From: Adiantum capillus-veneris
Taxonomy: Eukaryota > Streptophyta > Polypodiopsida > Polypodiales > Pteridaceae
Reading direction: 5' to 3'
Length of the DNA: 64,000 nucleotides
NCBI GenBank assembly: GCA_014529385.2
Contig: CM043968.1
Span: 29,857,013-29,921,012 of the forward strand
Shown: piece by piece, positions 21,700 to 33,854 of the stretch
Layout: every line of letters starts with the position of its first letter
Numbering within the stretch: position 1 is the stretch's first letter
The notes under the pieces: model-generated
The model's database searches: none
What the model was told of the DNA's origin: nothing
Seen by the model: the letters and a program-made list of their open reading frames with translations, nothing else
Position numbers and translations under genes: made by a program

Positions 21700-23559
21700 T
21701 AGCTAAATCACAACAAATGTACAAATGTTAAAAATGAACAAAGTTTTTGCCTTATAAGACTCTCTTTTCCTTTATTGTGCACAAAAATGAAGTAGTATGC
21801 ATGCTTAGATCAAGTTTGCGGAGACGACGTCTCCCGAACACCAAGTAGAGCTTGTCACTCTACTATGGAAGATGATAGGACTAATGTGCAGACATGCTTG
21901 TGGCAGCCTCACACTCTCAAGCGCCAAATGAACTAGTCATTCATTGTGGAATGATGTCGTAGGGTAACATAGGGACCCTCTGCCCGCTAAGAAAAAGGAC
22001 TCATGAATATGCTTTATCTTCTCTACACCATAGTCGAGGACGACTATGATTTCAAGAGAGAATTAATGTCATAATAATCAATATCTAATTCTCCTAAATG
22101 ATTTTCTCATGTTGAATTGAGAATTTTTTATGGGGAAGTGCCAGGGGAGAAAAATCTAGAATATTGGTTGAGTTAGCAGACCGACCACAGTAGGGATCCA
22201 AAGGAGGGAAAATAGGGATCCAAAGGGGGGGCCATCTGCAAAAGAGCTATGTGCAACAATGGGCTTAAAAAGATCTTAAGGTTCAGTCCATTAAGACTTC
22301 CAAAATGCTAAGGTTCCAAAATTCAAAGGTTGTGTCCAAAGGTCAACTTTAGGGAAAATTGGATGCTTTGTGTGTGTCCCAAAAGTCTTTGTAAAGCCCT
22401 ACCCTAGCCCAGATGCCCACAAGGTATACTCAAATCCTATTGGATGGCCTTGGAGGTGGACCAATGAGAATTAGGCTAGAGTAAATCTAGTTTAATTAAT
22501 TTAAAAACCCCTAATAAAAGAACCAATAAGAATTAAGCTCTCTAGAAGACTGTTGGAGAGTCTCCCAAGGGGACCAATGAGCATTCAACAGCCCAATGGC
22601 TTGCCTGATTCCTATTGGCCAGGAGGTAAAGGGGTCCAATGAGAGTTTAGTTGAATTATTAAATTACCTAAATCTCTCACAAAAGGGGAAAGGGGGACTC
22701 ATGTCAGAAGGCTATCACTTATGCTGCTTAATTGTCATTAGCTAAGCCTAGGGAGGTCAAATAGGATGCTAGCACGAGTAATTAGCAAGGGGAGTCGACC
22801 AAGAGAGAGAGGGGGCTGATTTTTGCAAGGCGTTATTGACACACACACACACTCAGACAATCAATGTGTGGAGCAAGAAGACTATCTCTCTCCTTCTCAA
22901 GCTTTAATGGAAAGCTTATCTCCGACTCCAAGCTTGTGAGAAGGGAGGCCTACACCAACAACTCTTGGATTTGTGATGCAAATCCAACCAAGAGCCAAGC
23001 TTCAATGCATGCTCATTTCCTCTACCATGATAATTACTAAGCTAAGCTATTCTAATATGAGTGATTATGTGAGGAGATGTACATCTTTCTCGTAAGAATA
23101 GTCCTTCTTCCTCTCAATCTACTCTCATACCCCGCTAGCTCTCACCATCTTCGAAGGTGTGTGAGGTCTTGGGTCTGAGACCGTGAGGGAATTGATGTTG
23201 TGTTTGATAAGTGTTTTGCTTAGTGCATAAAGTTTCCATCTTCATTGCACTATCTAGTACTGAAGGAACACAAGATATTGTATTGTAAAATGTCTCTCTT
23301 GATGGGAGAAACCATAATACAAAGCCTTTTGGAGGGGGGACCGGCTCTGTGCAAATCCGGTCCTCAACTGTTGTCAATTGCTTAATTTATCTCTCTTTTC
23401 AAGTATTGTTCATGCTATCTAACTAGGTGTTATGCTTTTTGTTGCTTTCTCCACCCAAGCACTCTTGTTAATCTCATTAGGAATCTATTCTAATGAAATG
23501 CTTACTATGTTCATGCTATTTTCTGCTACACACAAGTTACTAGGCCATTAAATGTTACA
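21700..23559 (+). mobile_element. 3' end and complete LTR of the chromodomain Gypsy family
   Basis: 21700-22066 matches the untranslated 3' part of the element at 33500-33850 in reverse complement (GCACAAAAATGAAGTAGTATGC, GGAGACGACGTCTCCC, CGACTATGATTTCAAGAGAG). The LTR runs from TGTCATAATAATCA at 22067 to TGTTACA at 23559 (1493 bp) and matches the minus-strand LTR at 39066-40630. The purine-rich CAAGAGAGAATTAA just before it fits a polypurine tract. The coding part is missing: the element is cut off on its left, close to AG microsatellites. Confidence 0.85.
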
Positions 23560-23599
23560 AACATTGGTGTATAGGTTTTGCAACAAAAAGATATTGCAT

Positions 23600-24254
23600 A
23601 ATGTTGAAAGCACTTGCTATGAGGAGACTATTCTCTATGCACAATAGCATTGCAAGCCTCCATGTTTATCTCCATTGCAGGTTGAACAAATCCACAAAAA
23701 TTCCTCTATATTCTATCCTCAAAATGTCGACCTTTACACCATGCTTCTGTGTATGACTTATACTACAACCAACAATGATTATGAGTGGCCATCCAAACAT
23801 CTAGAAAGCCACAAGACGCACATTGAAAATATACCTTGGGGTTGCAACCCTGCGAGTACTCCACTCCTACTCAGTCACCTGTCCACTGCACTGTTGTGCG
23901 CTTTTCAATTGGTTGTGCAACCATCTTAAGCTCATGAATGTTGGTAGGCTCTCAAGGCCTACCGGATAATGCATCAATGGTCATCTTTCTCGTCTCCACT
24001 CGATTCATGCCCTTTGCCGCTCTTGCTTTGCATCCTCGTACTGTGAAATCCACTTTTGCATCACTGGATTGTGAAGCATGCAAAATTGATTGATCCTAAC
24101 CTCTAGATCTTCCATCATTTTCTTTTCAACACCAAGATTGCACATCCCTGATATGGGTTCATCATCTATGGTGCACCAAACCGTATCTTGGGCACAATCA
24201 AATCCGTCTAGGCACTCTCCAATGTAAACTAGGGACTCTGATACCAGCCAACCC
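23600..24254 (-). pseudogene. Antisense fragment of a CACTA transposase gene
   Basis: The reverse complement is colinear with 47800-48590 of the full CACTA element. Phrases shared include TACATTGGAGAGTG.CTAGA, GCAAAAGTGGATTTCACA and TAAGTCATACACAG. It spans the end of transposase exon 4, the intron and exon 5, and carries stops and frameshifts. About 143 bp is absent from exon 5 at a junction where both parents read ATTTT. It lies between two copies of a Gypsy LTR. It cannot encode a functional protein. Confidence 0.85.
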
Positions 24255-24598
24255 TATCATAATAACTAATATCTAATTCTCCTAAATTATTTTCTCATGT
24301 TAAACTGATCATTTAATATGGGGAAGTGCCAGGGGAGAAAAAGCTAGAATATTGGTTAAGCTGGCAGGGATCCAAAGGAGGGAAAATTGGGATCCAAAGA
24401 GGGGGCCATCTGCAAAAGAGAAAGGTGCAACAATGGGCTAAAAAGACCCTAAGGTTCAGTCCATTAAGACTTCCAAAATTCAAAGGTTGTGTCCAAAGGC
24501 CAAACACTAGGGAAATTGGATGCTTTGAGTGTGTCCCAAAAAGTCTTCATAATCCCTACATAGGAGGGGGTGAGCCTTGCAAGTTGGGGATGAGAGAG

Positions 24599-24633
<35 letters not shown>

Positions 24634-25060
24634 CTCCTTTTACACAAAGGGAATGAGGTACACATGTCAGCTCTCTAGCCCAGATGCCCACAAGGTGTAC
24701 TCAAATCCTATTGGATGGCCATGGAGGTGAACCAATGAGAATTAGGCTAGAGTAAATCTAGTTTAATTAATTTAAAAACACTTAATAAGAGAACCAATAA
24801 GAATTAATCTCTCTAGAAGACTATTGGACAGTCTCCCAAGGGGTCCAATGAGCATTCAACAACCCATTGGCTTGCCTGATTCCTATTGACCAGGAGGCAA
24901 AGGGGTCCAATGAGAGTTTAATTGCATTTATTGATTACCTAAAGCTCTCACAAAAGGGGAAAGGGGGACACATGTTAGAAGGCTATCACTTATGCTTCTT
25001 AATACTCATTGGCTAAGCCTAAAAAGGTCCAATAGGGTTGCAGCATGAGTGTTAAGCCGA
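24255..25060 (+). mobile_element. Partial Gypsy LTR (5' part)
   Basis: It starts TATCATAATAACTAATATC (family start TGTCATAATAATCA with one change) and follows the 22067 LTR through GGGGAAGTGCCAGGGGAGAAAAA, the CCAAT-rich stretch and GGCTAAGCCTA. Similarity stops near 25060, leaving about 55 percent of the LTR. An (AC)n run at 24602-24628 lies inside. It directly abuts the transposase fragment on its left. Confidence 0.8.
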
Positions 25061-25427
25061 GGGAATTTTGGATGTTTTACCTTAGTGGAATTCGGAATAT
25101 CAACTTTTGAAGTTTTGGGATTCCAAGGGATGTTCATGAAAAAGGGCGTTGCCCATTAGTATTCTCTAACTATGTAACTGTCGATCAGTATCTTTCTCAG
25201 AATATGAAGGTGGAAGTTATGGTGGAATTAGTCTGTTTCTATGTTTTGTTCCAGTTCTATTCTGATTCCTTTGTTTGTCTGTTCTGAATGTCTGTACCTA
25301 CAACACTTGGAAATCAAGGTGTAAGTGTGATGTAGCATGGACGAATTCAAGTTTCTCTTGTAGGAGCGAGTGCTAAAGTGGTGAAAGGTTTAGTTGAATG
25401 GAGGAAAGACATTCAAAATAGTGCGAG

Positions 25428-26500
25428 TTGGTATGGGTGTTTGGCTGCACTTTGGAGGAAGCAGAAGAGGATACATTCCCGTATTGGACAAGGTCAATTG
25501 CTAGGGGGTTCCGACAGTTTTATGGGCAAGATGGTCAGAGTTCGGAATTGCAGGGAAGTTTGGATTATAGTGGGATGCACCGAGTTTATGTAGGAGAGGA
25601 TTCTGATGATACTATGGAAGATTTGAATGGCACAGAGGATATTTTGAGTGATAGGCGGGAAGAAGAAGAAGAGAACAAGGAACCGGATATATTTATGCGG
25701 CTGTTGGCGGTTGCAATTTTTCAGCATGAATTAGCGGTGAGAAGGAGATTGATTTTTGATCCGTTGGGAAGTACCAGTGCAGGAAATCTTGTACAACCAT
25801 GTGGACTTACATATATGGCAGCGGCTAGGCAGGATATGCGCGTCAAATTTCGGACCTTTTTGGGAAAGTCTAAGGAAGACCCCGATTGCTACGTATCTCA
25901 ATACAAGACAAGATGGCAGGCCAGAGGATTTGCCGGAGTGTACGATGTCCAGGCTAAGATGCGCCAGTTTGAGGCTACATTGGATGGGAAGTCTATGCAA
26001 TGGTTTAGTAATTTTCCAACAGGTCATTTTGCTGATTATGATGGCTTGAAAGCAACATTTTTGAATAGGTTCAGAAGGGAAAAGACTCCACATGATGTGT
26101 TGACCAAGCTTAGGGAAGTGAAACAAAGGAAAATGTTTGTTGAGGATTATGCACAAAAGTTTAACCAATATGTGAGAAGGCTGACTGCTCAAGAAAGGCC
26201 AACTGATGAAATGCTTGCTAGGTATTTTTTGAACGGATTAAGGAAGGAATTGAAGAATGCTGTTGCCGGAGTTGATGTTGCGGGTGGATTACAAGCATTA
26301 GTGGAAATAGCTCAAAGAGCACAGAAAGGTTTGGGGTCTCTCATGTGAAAGCAGCCAAGAGGTCATCTAAAGAAAAGAAGAAAAGCAGGTCAAAGAAAAA
26401 GAATAGGTCAGATGATTCGGATTCAGACATCGATACAGATTCAAAAACTGATACTGATTCGGATTCGGAAACATATTTTGGTGATGAGGAGGATTCCAGT
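25428..26500 (+). pseudogene. Retrotransposon gag gene (different Gypsy lineage, plus strand)
   Basis: A 306-residue frame (25428-26348) contains a retrotransposon gag domain: KFRTFLGKSKEDPDCYVSQY, MRQFEATLDGKSMQWFSNF, LKATFLNRFRREK, and a C-terminal RYFLNGLRKELKNAV. After a one-base frame change near 26335 it continues as a lysine-serine then aspartate-serine repeat (to about 26500), where it is cut by an oppositely oriented Gypsy fragment. Gag would form the element's capsid. No zinc knuckle or pol follows. The upstream 25060-25427 stretch is probably its leader. Only one disruption is seen, so it is younger than element A. Confidence 0.7.
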
Positions 26501-27045
26501 GTTACCTCTAACTTTGATGGATCCATACGGATGCCATATTGAGAGATAATATGACCTAAGTATTGAATCTCTTGAAGGAAAAATTCACTTTTCTTTTGGT
26601 TGAGAAAAAGCTTATTCTCCCTCAATGCTTGAAACATCACTTGGAGATGTTGCTTATGCTCCTCCAAATACTTGAAGTAGATGATGATATCATCAAAGAG
26701 CACTCCTTTGAATTCACGATAAGGTCTAATTTGTTTTTCCATTAGTCAATTGAATGTAGCTGGTGTATTGGTCAAGCCAAAAGGCATGACTAGATATTCA
26801 TAAAGACCAAACATTGTGCGAAATGCGGTCTTTAGGATATCTTCATCCACTATCCTTATTTGATGGTAGCCACTTTTAAGGTCAATCCTTCTGAAGTAGG
26901 TAGAGCCTTGTAGCTTATCAAACAGATCTTCTACCCGAGGCACGGGAAATCTGTTTTTGATAGTGATATGGTTTAGTGCTCGATAGTTCACACACATACG
27001 ATATGTACCATCTTCTTTTGCACTAAAAGGACTGGAGAACAAGGA
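26501..27045 (-). pseudogene. Gypsy reverse transcriptase fragment
   Basis: It is nearly the same as 35895-36410 of the element at 33-40.6 kb. On the minus strand it reads [20 protein letters not shown], then [20 protein letters not shown], then [13 protein letters not shown], then (in a second frame) FDDIIIYFKYLEEHKQHLQV. The FDDI equals the catalytic Y/F-x-D-D. It lacks gag, protease, RNase H and integrase. The right edge is near 27045, after a CACTAAAAGGACTGGAGAACAAG phrase that decays against its source. It meets the plus-strand gag tail head-on at 26500. Confidence 0.8.
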
Positions 27046-27059
27046 GACAACTAGCTAGG

Positions 27060-29840
27060 TTGAAAGCGGGTTGGAGTGGAGTAAACGCATAGAGTGTAGA
27101 CCATCCAACCACAAGCACCCATGCTGAGCCATTACCATGTATGGTTGGGTGGAAACTCATAATGTTTTGCACTTGAAGTGCAAAAAATTACATAAACAAG
27201 AAAGTTCATGAATTTGCATGCCACTCCGAACTAAACTGTGTTAAACACTAGGGCCCATAACACCTAGTGTGCATGCATTTAACCAAAAAAATCCGAACCG
27301 TAATTCCATGACAAGACTTTCCACGGCACGTACGTGAAAGCCTTTCAACAAGAGTTGGACCATAGGAGAATGTGAAAACTCAGTCACACATAGGTGCCAA
27401 CCATGAGACGTTCTAATAACTTAGCATACTTGGTTGTATGTAGAAACGACCCTCTGTTAAGGTGGTTTCACAGCACTTGCCATCGCAACAAGTCTGTACT
27501 GAGTATCAATTTCTAGCCACTGAAATTGTTCCACATACGGTGTGCTCCCAATGGTCTAATAAACGGATGCGACCAGCACGTAGGGACTTTGTCGTGACAC
27601 ATCATTAGGAAATAGGCACCAATGTCAGTCCCAGAGACTCATATTTTCCACATGTGGAATATGTCTCTAAGATGGATGTCAGAAAAAGTGACATCCATCA
27701 AGCACGAGATGTACTTGTGTGTGGATATAGCTGCAAACACTCGGCGATCTGAGTGAGAGGGACCCTCATTATCCTTGCCCCACACTAGCTAAACTGACCT
27801 CCTTGAGTTCCTAGACCATGTTGTGTCCCATGTGAGAACATGTGCCAAACAAAACCGTACCATGTAGGTCTATAATTGTTTCAACAAGATTCAAACCCAT
27901 TACGGTATCTTGAGGAACAGAGAAGAGACCATGACCTTGTCACTTGGCTAAAGAGCAAGCTGGATGAAAGCCTTCTAGCTCAAACATCCCGGTTACATAA
28001 CGGAAACAAGATTAATTGGAAAAGAGAAATAAATCAAAAAAAAAAACATGTACTTACAAGGAGGTAAGAAGTACCTGATACTTACCCAGAAGTCAAGTAC
28101 AACCCTCAACTTGTAAGCGTACCACATCAAAATTGTTACAACTAACATTAGAGATTAGTGAAGAAAAAGAAAGTGAAGTTGTGACCCTGGGTGTTGCCTT
28201 GGCAATCCAAACCCCTGGGTATATCCTGCCAAACCAAGCCCCTCGGTGAAAGATTGAAAAGAACCTTTCGACTATCCCTTGATAGATAGTTTTTCTTAAA
28301 AGACAAAGTGTGAAGGTGTCCAAAAATGACCATCAACACGTAGCGTGTGATTTAGTAATCACATTTGTGGTCATACCACAAAGATGTGCTCCTATATGCA
28401 TGCCTAGTGCTATAGAGAAAACAGGAGATCCATGCCGATCGGGACTCCGAGCTCTTATGGATAGCCATGCTGTTTGAAATGCTAATTGTTGCATCTATAC
28501 ATTGTGTTATAGATCAGCCTATGTGAGTGTAAGTTCATAAAAAATGCCAACTCAATCTTCGCACCAAAACATGTAGTGCTTATAAAATACCCAAAAACAT
28601 ATGTAATGGCAAGCTCTTGCTGAGCCATTATTATCGATGGGGAGTCCACTAGGTAGATGTGTTCAAGCTGGAGAACAATCACCCAGGGAATGCTAACAGT
28701 TGGGTCTTACCCTAGATCTGACAACGGCTCTTAACCAGCCTATGTGGCTAATTCCCATATGTCAATGAGTGTTCAAATGACAAACCAAAGAAGACTAATG
28801 TGAATGGCATCTTGGCCAAGTTCTAGCTGAGAGTGAGAGCACCTTGGCTCAGGATGACTCACAAGCAAAACGTATTTCATAATCTTATTCAGAAATCTTT
28901 GCATTATTCCCTTAGATAATTTAGGAAAGATAGAGAGAGAGAGAGAGAGAGCATGATGGGTTGAGGAACATTCTTTAAGTTACTACCTTGTATATGCGGT
29001 GTCCATGCTCATGTGCATCTTATGCCTAGCGTGCAGCTAATGTGTGTTCTTATGCATCTTATGCCTGGCTTGTGGGCTTATCCTATAAGCATGCCACGTT
29101 TTTCTGGTATGACTCTCTCATCGAGAGAGGTAATAGAAAAACAGAAAACACATCCTGGCCTTCCTATCTGCAGGGATTGTGATTGTATGAGGATGACTTA
29201 GCATTGGCACTTTGCTTCTTGTCCTTGATAGAGTGTCTAGTGTTATAGCGGAAGCATATTTCATAAGACGATAGAAGTGAATCCACTTAGCAAACATGCC
29301 ATGCATGTAGACTTTTAAGTCCTTGGAAAAAAATGATGGCCAAAGCCATAAGTGCCTAGCATAGTGGGAGGGATTCGATGAGCTGATATCCCGATGAATG
29401 TAGGTGCTCCCAACTTGGTTGCCACTGCTCTTGACGCCAAATCAATCGTAGCACAAATTAAAAGTCTTGTGTCACGTGAAATTGACCAAGCATTTGGCTT
29501 TGCACAACAAACAATACTGTCCAAAGAATGCGGAATGTAAAATTATGGGACACGTGTATCATATACACCCTAATTCACTGATCTTGCATGCCCTCATAAT
29601 GTTTTTGATTGATCGTATAAGCTGAGAGTATGGAACTGGTCATACCAAAAATTATTATATCAGAAAAGAAATTGGGGCATAACACTACCCAATTAAAAAA
29701 ACGGACAATACTCTGAAAAGCCACATGCAGGTATGAAGACATATAACTACTGTGCCCTGCACCAAAACTGGAGTTTATGTCAAATCACGAACTAATGCAT
29801 CATGCTTACATTGTCGGACATGTGGACACTGCTTTTTGTG
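27060..29840. other. Non-coding stretch of unknown origin
   Basis: Short frames only. Phrases such as GCTGAGCCATTA (27125 and 28618) and ATGCATCTTATGCCT (29011 and 29052) recur, hinting at a decayed repeat. A short (GA)n run sits at 28932-28951. I see no domain, tRNA or clear terminal repeat. Confidence 0.45.
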
Positions 29841-29848
29841 ATGCGTTT

Positions 29849-30401
29849 CTAAGAAAATAAAGCATAATCTTTTACTTTTTGCATGTCGAAATTAAAGTCG
29901 GATTGTGATATTAGTTGCTTCCTAACCACGTTGGTCACGACCAGATCTGTTTCTACAACCGAATTCTCTTGTTCATGTTGGACCTCTTTGGTCATAACTG
30001 GTGGGTAGACAACCTCTTGGGTTGCTGGCAAGTGAGAAGTTGATTTTGGTAGCATATTGTAAATTATCGTGGGAGATTTTCCACTTGTGTAGCAAATATT
30101 TGGACTCGTACAACTAGCTTGCAAATCGGGCATCAAAAGTTTGCCAGTCCTATCGAGTGACAAACTCCCTGACATCTGGCAAGTTACCATCATCCTCTAG
30201 AATATCAAACACACTTTGAGGAGGAGGTGTAGATTCTTGTGGAGAGAGAGATAGACTGCCAGGGTATGCATTATCTATTCCCGTTGCCACGTGGGTACTC
30301 TCCATGAGAGTATCCAGCCACACGACATCCACAGGTGGAGCAAACTCCAGGTATTTGAAGTCAAACATATGTTGATCATCAATTTCCGTACTCATGGCCA
30401 A
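29849..30401 (-). other. Two overlapping unrecognised minus-strand frames
   Basis: Frames 30401-30150 (84 codons, starting MAMSTEIDDQHMFDFKYLEF) and 30193-29849 (115 codons) overlap in different phases and could be one frameshifted gene or exon. Composition is unremarkable and no domain is recognised. They may equally be chance frames in old transposon sequence. Confidence 0.2.
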
Positions 30402-31439
30402 AACATGTTATGTGAACAAAAGAGAAAACAATACCTTGGAGTACAGAAAAACTTGTAGTTGTACCGAACATAGGAACTCGTAGCAGAGGCCATTAATTAG
30501 CGGTGCTAATTCCGCCTGTGGTTGTAAAGAAGGTGAATTCCAAGACGCGATAGAATTTGTGAAGAGTTGAAATTGCCGAGGAACTTCAAATCGCCGACCA
30601 AATTGAAGGTGTCAAGAATTTCGAGCTTCCCAAATCACTTGCTTGCATCATATGCAGTCCGGCAAGTTGCAAGTCGCCAAATGGAGACGTGATGAACGAT
30701 CATGCAAACTTTCATCAACAAATTTGGATCCTTAATTCTGGTTTTTAGAACCCGCGGAGCTTTGAAAAATGGCCAAAAGTTGCAGACTTGCCAAACCGTG
30801 TACGCCGGGACGTAACTGTGTATGACTAGCGGTTGTATGTCGCTTGTATGGGGTGTATGCCTGGGTGGGCATGCGTCCTATCTTAAAGAATTTTCCAAAG
30901 GCCAAAGGCCTTAGGGCACTACAATGTGAAATGCAAGCAATTCTTGGCGATGGTGCGTGCTGGAGAGCCGCTGAGAGAGACCAAGGGAGAAGGGGCTCGA
31001 TGTGTTGCTCGGCTGCACTCGCCACAGGGTCAGGTTATCTCCTGCTCCACCTCGCACTCCCGTAGAGCTCCAAAGCTCCGGGTTTTGAGCAAGTCAACCC
31101 TCAACTCTCCTCGCCTCAAGAGGCGTTGCCCATGGTTTTTCTTCTCCGGCTTAGAGTGGCATCACACGAGCCAACAGACCTCGACTTCTCCTTTCTCGTG
31201 CCTGAGTAGAGCTCTTAACCACGCGTTTCCTTGGTGCATGCACATGCGAAAGATGAGTTCCACGACCCCTTGGTCCAGATGATCCCTAGCTTTGATACCA
31301 ATATAATGCCTTGGGAACTACCGTGTATGAATCCTCCACCCAACCTCCCTTTTATAGCCTCGTGGCCGTAAGATCCCTTCTCCACTGGGGAGTCGGCCAG
31401 GTCCTTGACCTCCAGGGTGGCCCTTGGCTTGACACTCAT

Positions 31440-31694
31440 CTCTCCAAAGCCTGCATCAAATTGTTGGATGAAGGCCAACACTTTGTCGATAGCACCAAAG
31501 GTGCCATCATAGGTGAGAAAAGAGATACTCTCTCCTCCCTCCTTGAACTTCTTTAGCTTTTGAGACCTTTGCCATGCAGGATATGATTTGCGATTTCTTC
31601 CTCTCTTGTATTCTCTAGGAGAATAGCCATAGCTTTTGTCGGAAGAGGAGGAAGGTGAAGAAGAAGGAGAAGAGGGTGATCTCTTTCTAGCCAT
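31440..31694 (-). pseudogene. Gag fragment related to the chromodomain Gypsy element
   Basis: The minus frame starting at 31694 begins MARKRSPSSPSS and matches the gag frame at 38354-37806 through KLKKFKEGG.SISFLTYDGTFGA and DKVLAFIQQFDA. The match stops near 31440, after which the frame runs into unrelated sequence. About 85 codons of gag remain. Confidence 0.75.
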
Positions 31695-31726
31695 TTTCTT
31701 CCTTTGTTTCCTCTCTTCCCTTTGCT

Positions 31727-32410
31727 GGCAATGTCGAGCTAATTATAAATAAACATAAATACATCAAGGCCATGTAAAGGATGTCTAGATTTGCAAAATC
31801 CCCTAAAACTACCATTTTCATTAAAGTGACTCTAAGCTGGCTCCTCCATCCTAGCAATTCTCTGTTTTGTTGAGTGCATGTAAAGGATATTTGGATTTCC
31901 AGATCCCCCCAAAATTTGATAACTTCTTTGCCTCTAAATTGGCTTCTCTATCGTAGCAATTCTCTCTTTTCTTGAGTGCATTTTTTTTTCCCTTTGTAAC
32001 ATCATCCAACCTCTCTTCTTGCCTTTTGGAGAGCTTTTTTTACTGGCATAATCCATTTACTGGCATAATCCATTTTGGCTGCAATTCATGATTACGGCAA
32101 AAGTGGCAAGCCAAGTGGGAGAGAGAGGGTAGAAATCGATGAGAGAGTGTGGTAGATTTTGTGCAACTTTGCCAAAATAAACAAAGTTGGTATTGGATAC
32201 ATATGACATGCATTTATATTTCTCTATTTGTCTCACCCTACCTTCCTATATCTATGTATGAGTCTCAATGCATGTCTGTCTTGTAAAGGTTTTGTTTCCA
32301 AATCGTTTATCTAAGGAAATTTAAGAAGGTGGTTGTGGTTAACCTAATTTCTCTATGCACTTATACATAGGCCAAGATAGTCAAGTTGATAATCCAAATA
32401 ACGTCTCAAT
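31727..32410 (+). repeat. Dispersed repeat D, copy 3
   Basis: Colinear with 14828-15445 (GGCAATGTC, TGTAAAGGATGTCTAGATTTGC, CTAGCAATTCTCT, TTGGCTGCAATTCATGATTAC). It has a small tandem duplication of TACTGGCATAATCCATTT at about 32041-32075. It starts immediately after the gag fragment. Confidence 0.75.
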
Positions 32411-32490
32411 ATGTTATCCGTTAACATACCAACTGCATTTGCCATAGCTTGAGGCATCTCTCTCAGTCTAGACCTAGAGCTCCACACCGC

Positions 32491-32601
<111 letters not shown>

Positions 32602-32689
32602 CCAAAAAAGGAGAGTTTCATTTAGATTTTTCTAGGCGTTTATAGGCATTACATGTGTTCACATTTTTTATCTTGGCTACCCAAGATGG

Positions 32690-32790
32690 GCTGACCCCTA
32701 CAACCAAGTGGTAGATATAGGATGTATGAGCTCTTGAAACTTATTTAGAATGGCCAATTGGTGAACTTGGGAGATGCCCATTTTCTTCAA
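32690..32790 (-). repeat. 52-bp minisatellite, inverted block
   Basis: The reverse complement reads TTCACCAATTGGCCATTCTAA and then CATCCTATATCTACCACTTGG, matching the unit found in plus orientation near 11.5, 13.4 and 16.2 kb. Confidence 0.5.
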
Positions 32791-32846
32791 GAATATCTAG
32801 GATATAATATAATGAAAAATTGCTTCCAATTTCCATGTTGTTTGCT

Positions 32847-32847
32847 T

Positions 32848-32892
<45 letters not shown>

Positions 32893-32960
32893 GGAGAGAG
32901 GTGGAATTTACATTACAACCGCCTTCTATGTTGACCCTTTCGCTCTTAGAGAGGTGGGAG

Positions 32961-33047
<87 letters not shown>
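32847..33047. repeat. (GT)n and long (AG)n microsatellites
   Basis: A GT run (32849-32872) passes into AG (32873-32892); after a short unique piece a long AG run of about 43 units ends at 33047. The truncated 3' LTR of the Gypsy element starts some 30 bp further on. Confidence 0.95.
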
Positions 33048-33050
<3 letters not shown>

Positions 33051-33077
33051 TGTGGGACGTGATCACTATCTTTGGAA

Positions 33078-33499
33078 GGTAGGGAGCTGACATGTGTCCC
33101 TCATTCCCTTTGTGTAAAGGGAGCTTGTGTGTGTGTGTGACTTTCTCTCTCATCCCCTACAAGCTAGGCTCGCCCCCTCCTATGTAGGGATTTGAAAAGA
33201 CTTTTGGGACACACACAAAGCATCCAATTCCTCCCATGGTTGACCTTTGGACACAACCTTTGAATTTTGGAACCTTAGCATTTTGGAAGTCTTAATGGGC
33301 TGAACCTTAGGGTCTTTTTAGCCCATTGTTGCACATGGCCACCCCTTTGGATCCCTATTTTCCCTCCTTTGGATCCCTACTATAGCCGGTTTGCTTAACC
33401 AATATTCTAGCTTTTTCTCCCCTGGCACTACCCCATATTAAATGATTAGTTTAACATGAGAAAATCATTTAGGAGAATTAGATATTGATTATTATGACA
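33078..33499 (-). repeat. Truncated 3' LTR of the Gypsy element
   Basis: It matches 40213-40630 of the 5' LTR (GGGAGCTGACATGTGTCCC through ATTGATTATTATGACA). Beyond 33078 the remaining LTR is replaced by GATCACGTCCCACATCC and the AG microsatellite. Confidence 0.85.
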
Positions 33500-33854
33500 T
33501 TACCTCTCTCTTGAAATCATAGTCGTCCTTGACTATGGTGTAGAGAAGATAAAGCATATTCATGAGTCCTTTTCTTAGTGGGTAGAGGATCCCTATGTTA
33601 CCCTACGACATCATTCCACAATGGATGACTAGTCCATTTGGTGCTTGAGAGCCTGAGGCTGCCGCAAGCATGTCTGCCCATTAGTCCTATCAATCTTCCA
33701 TAGTAGAGTGAAAAGCTCTACTTGGTGTTTGGGAGACGTCGTCTCCGCAAACTTGATCTAAGCATGCATACTACTTCATTTTTGTGCACAATAAAGAAAA
33801 AGAGAGTCTTATAAGACAAAAACTTTGTTCATTTTTAACATTTTGTACATTTGC

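Noticed and set aside
24228-24254. Retrotransposon primer-binding site (TGGTATCAGAG in minus orientation) next to an LTR
   Set aside because: The same bases occur inside the CACTA transposase coding sequence (about 47809-47820) and the flanks match that gene, so it is a coding relic.
31288-31304. Primer-binding site TTGGTATCAAAGC on the minus strand near the gag scrap
   Set aside because: The gag scrap lies on the wrong side for this site and no LTR or internal region could be matched; left uncalled.
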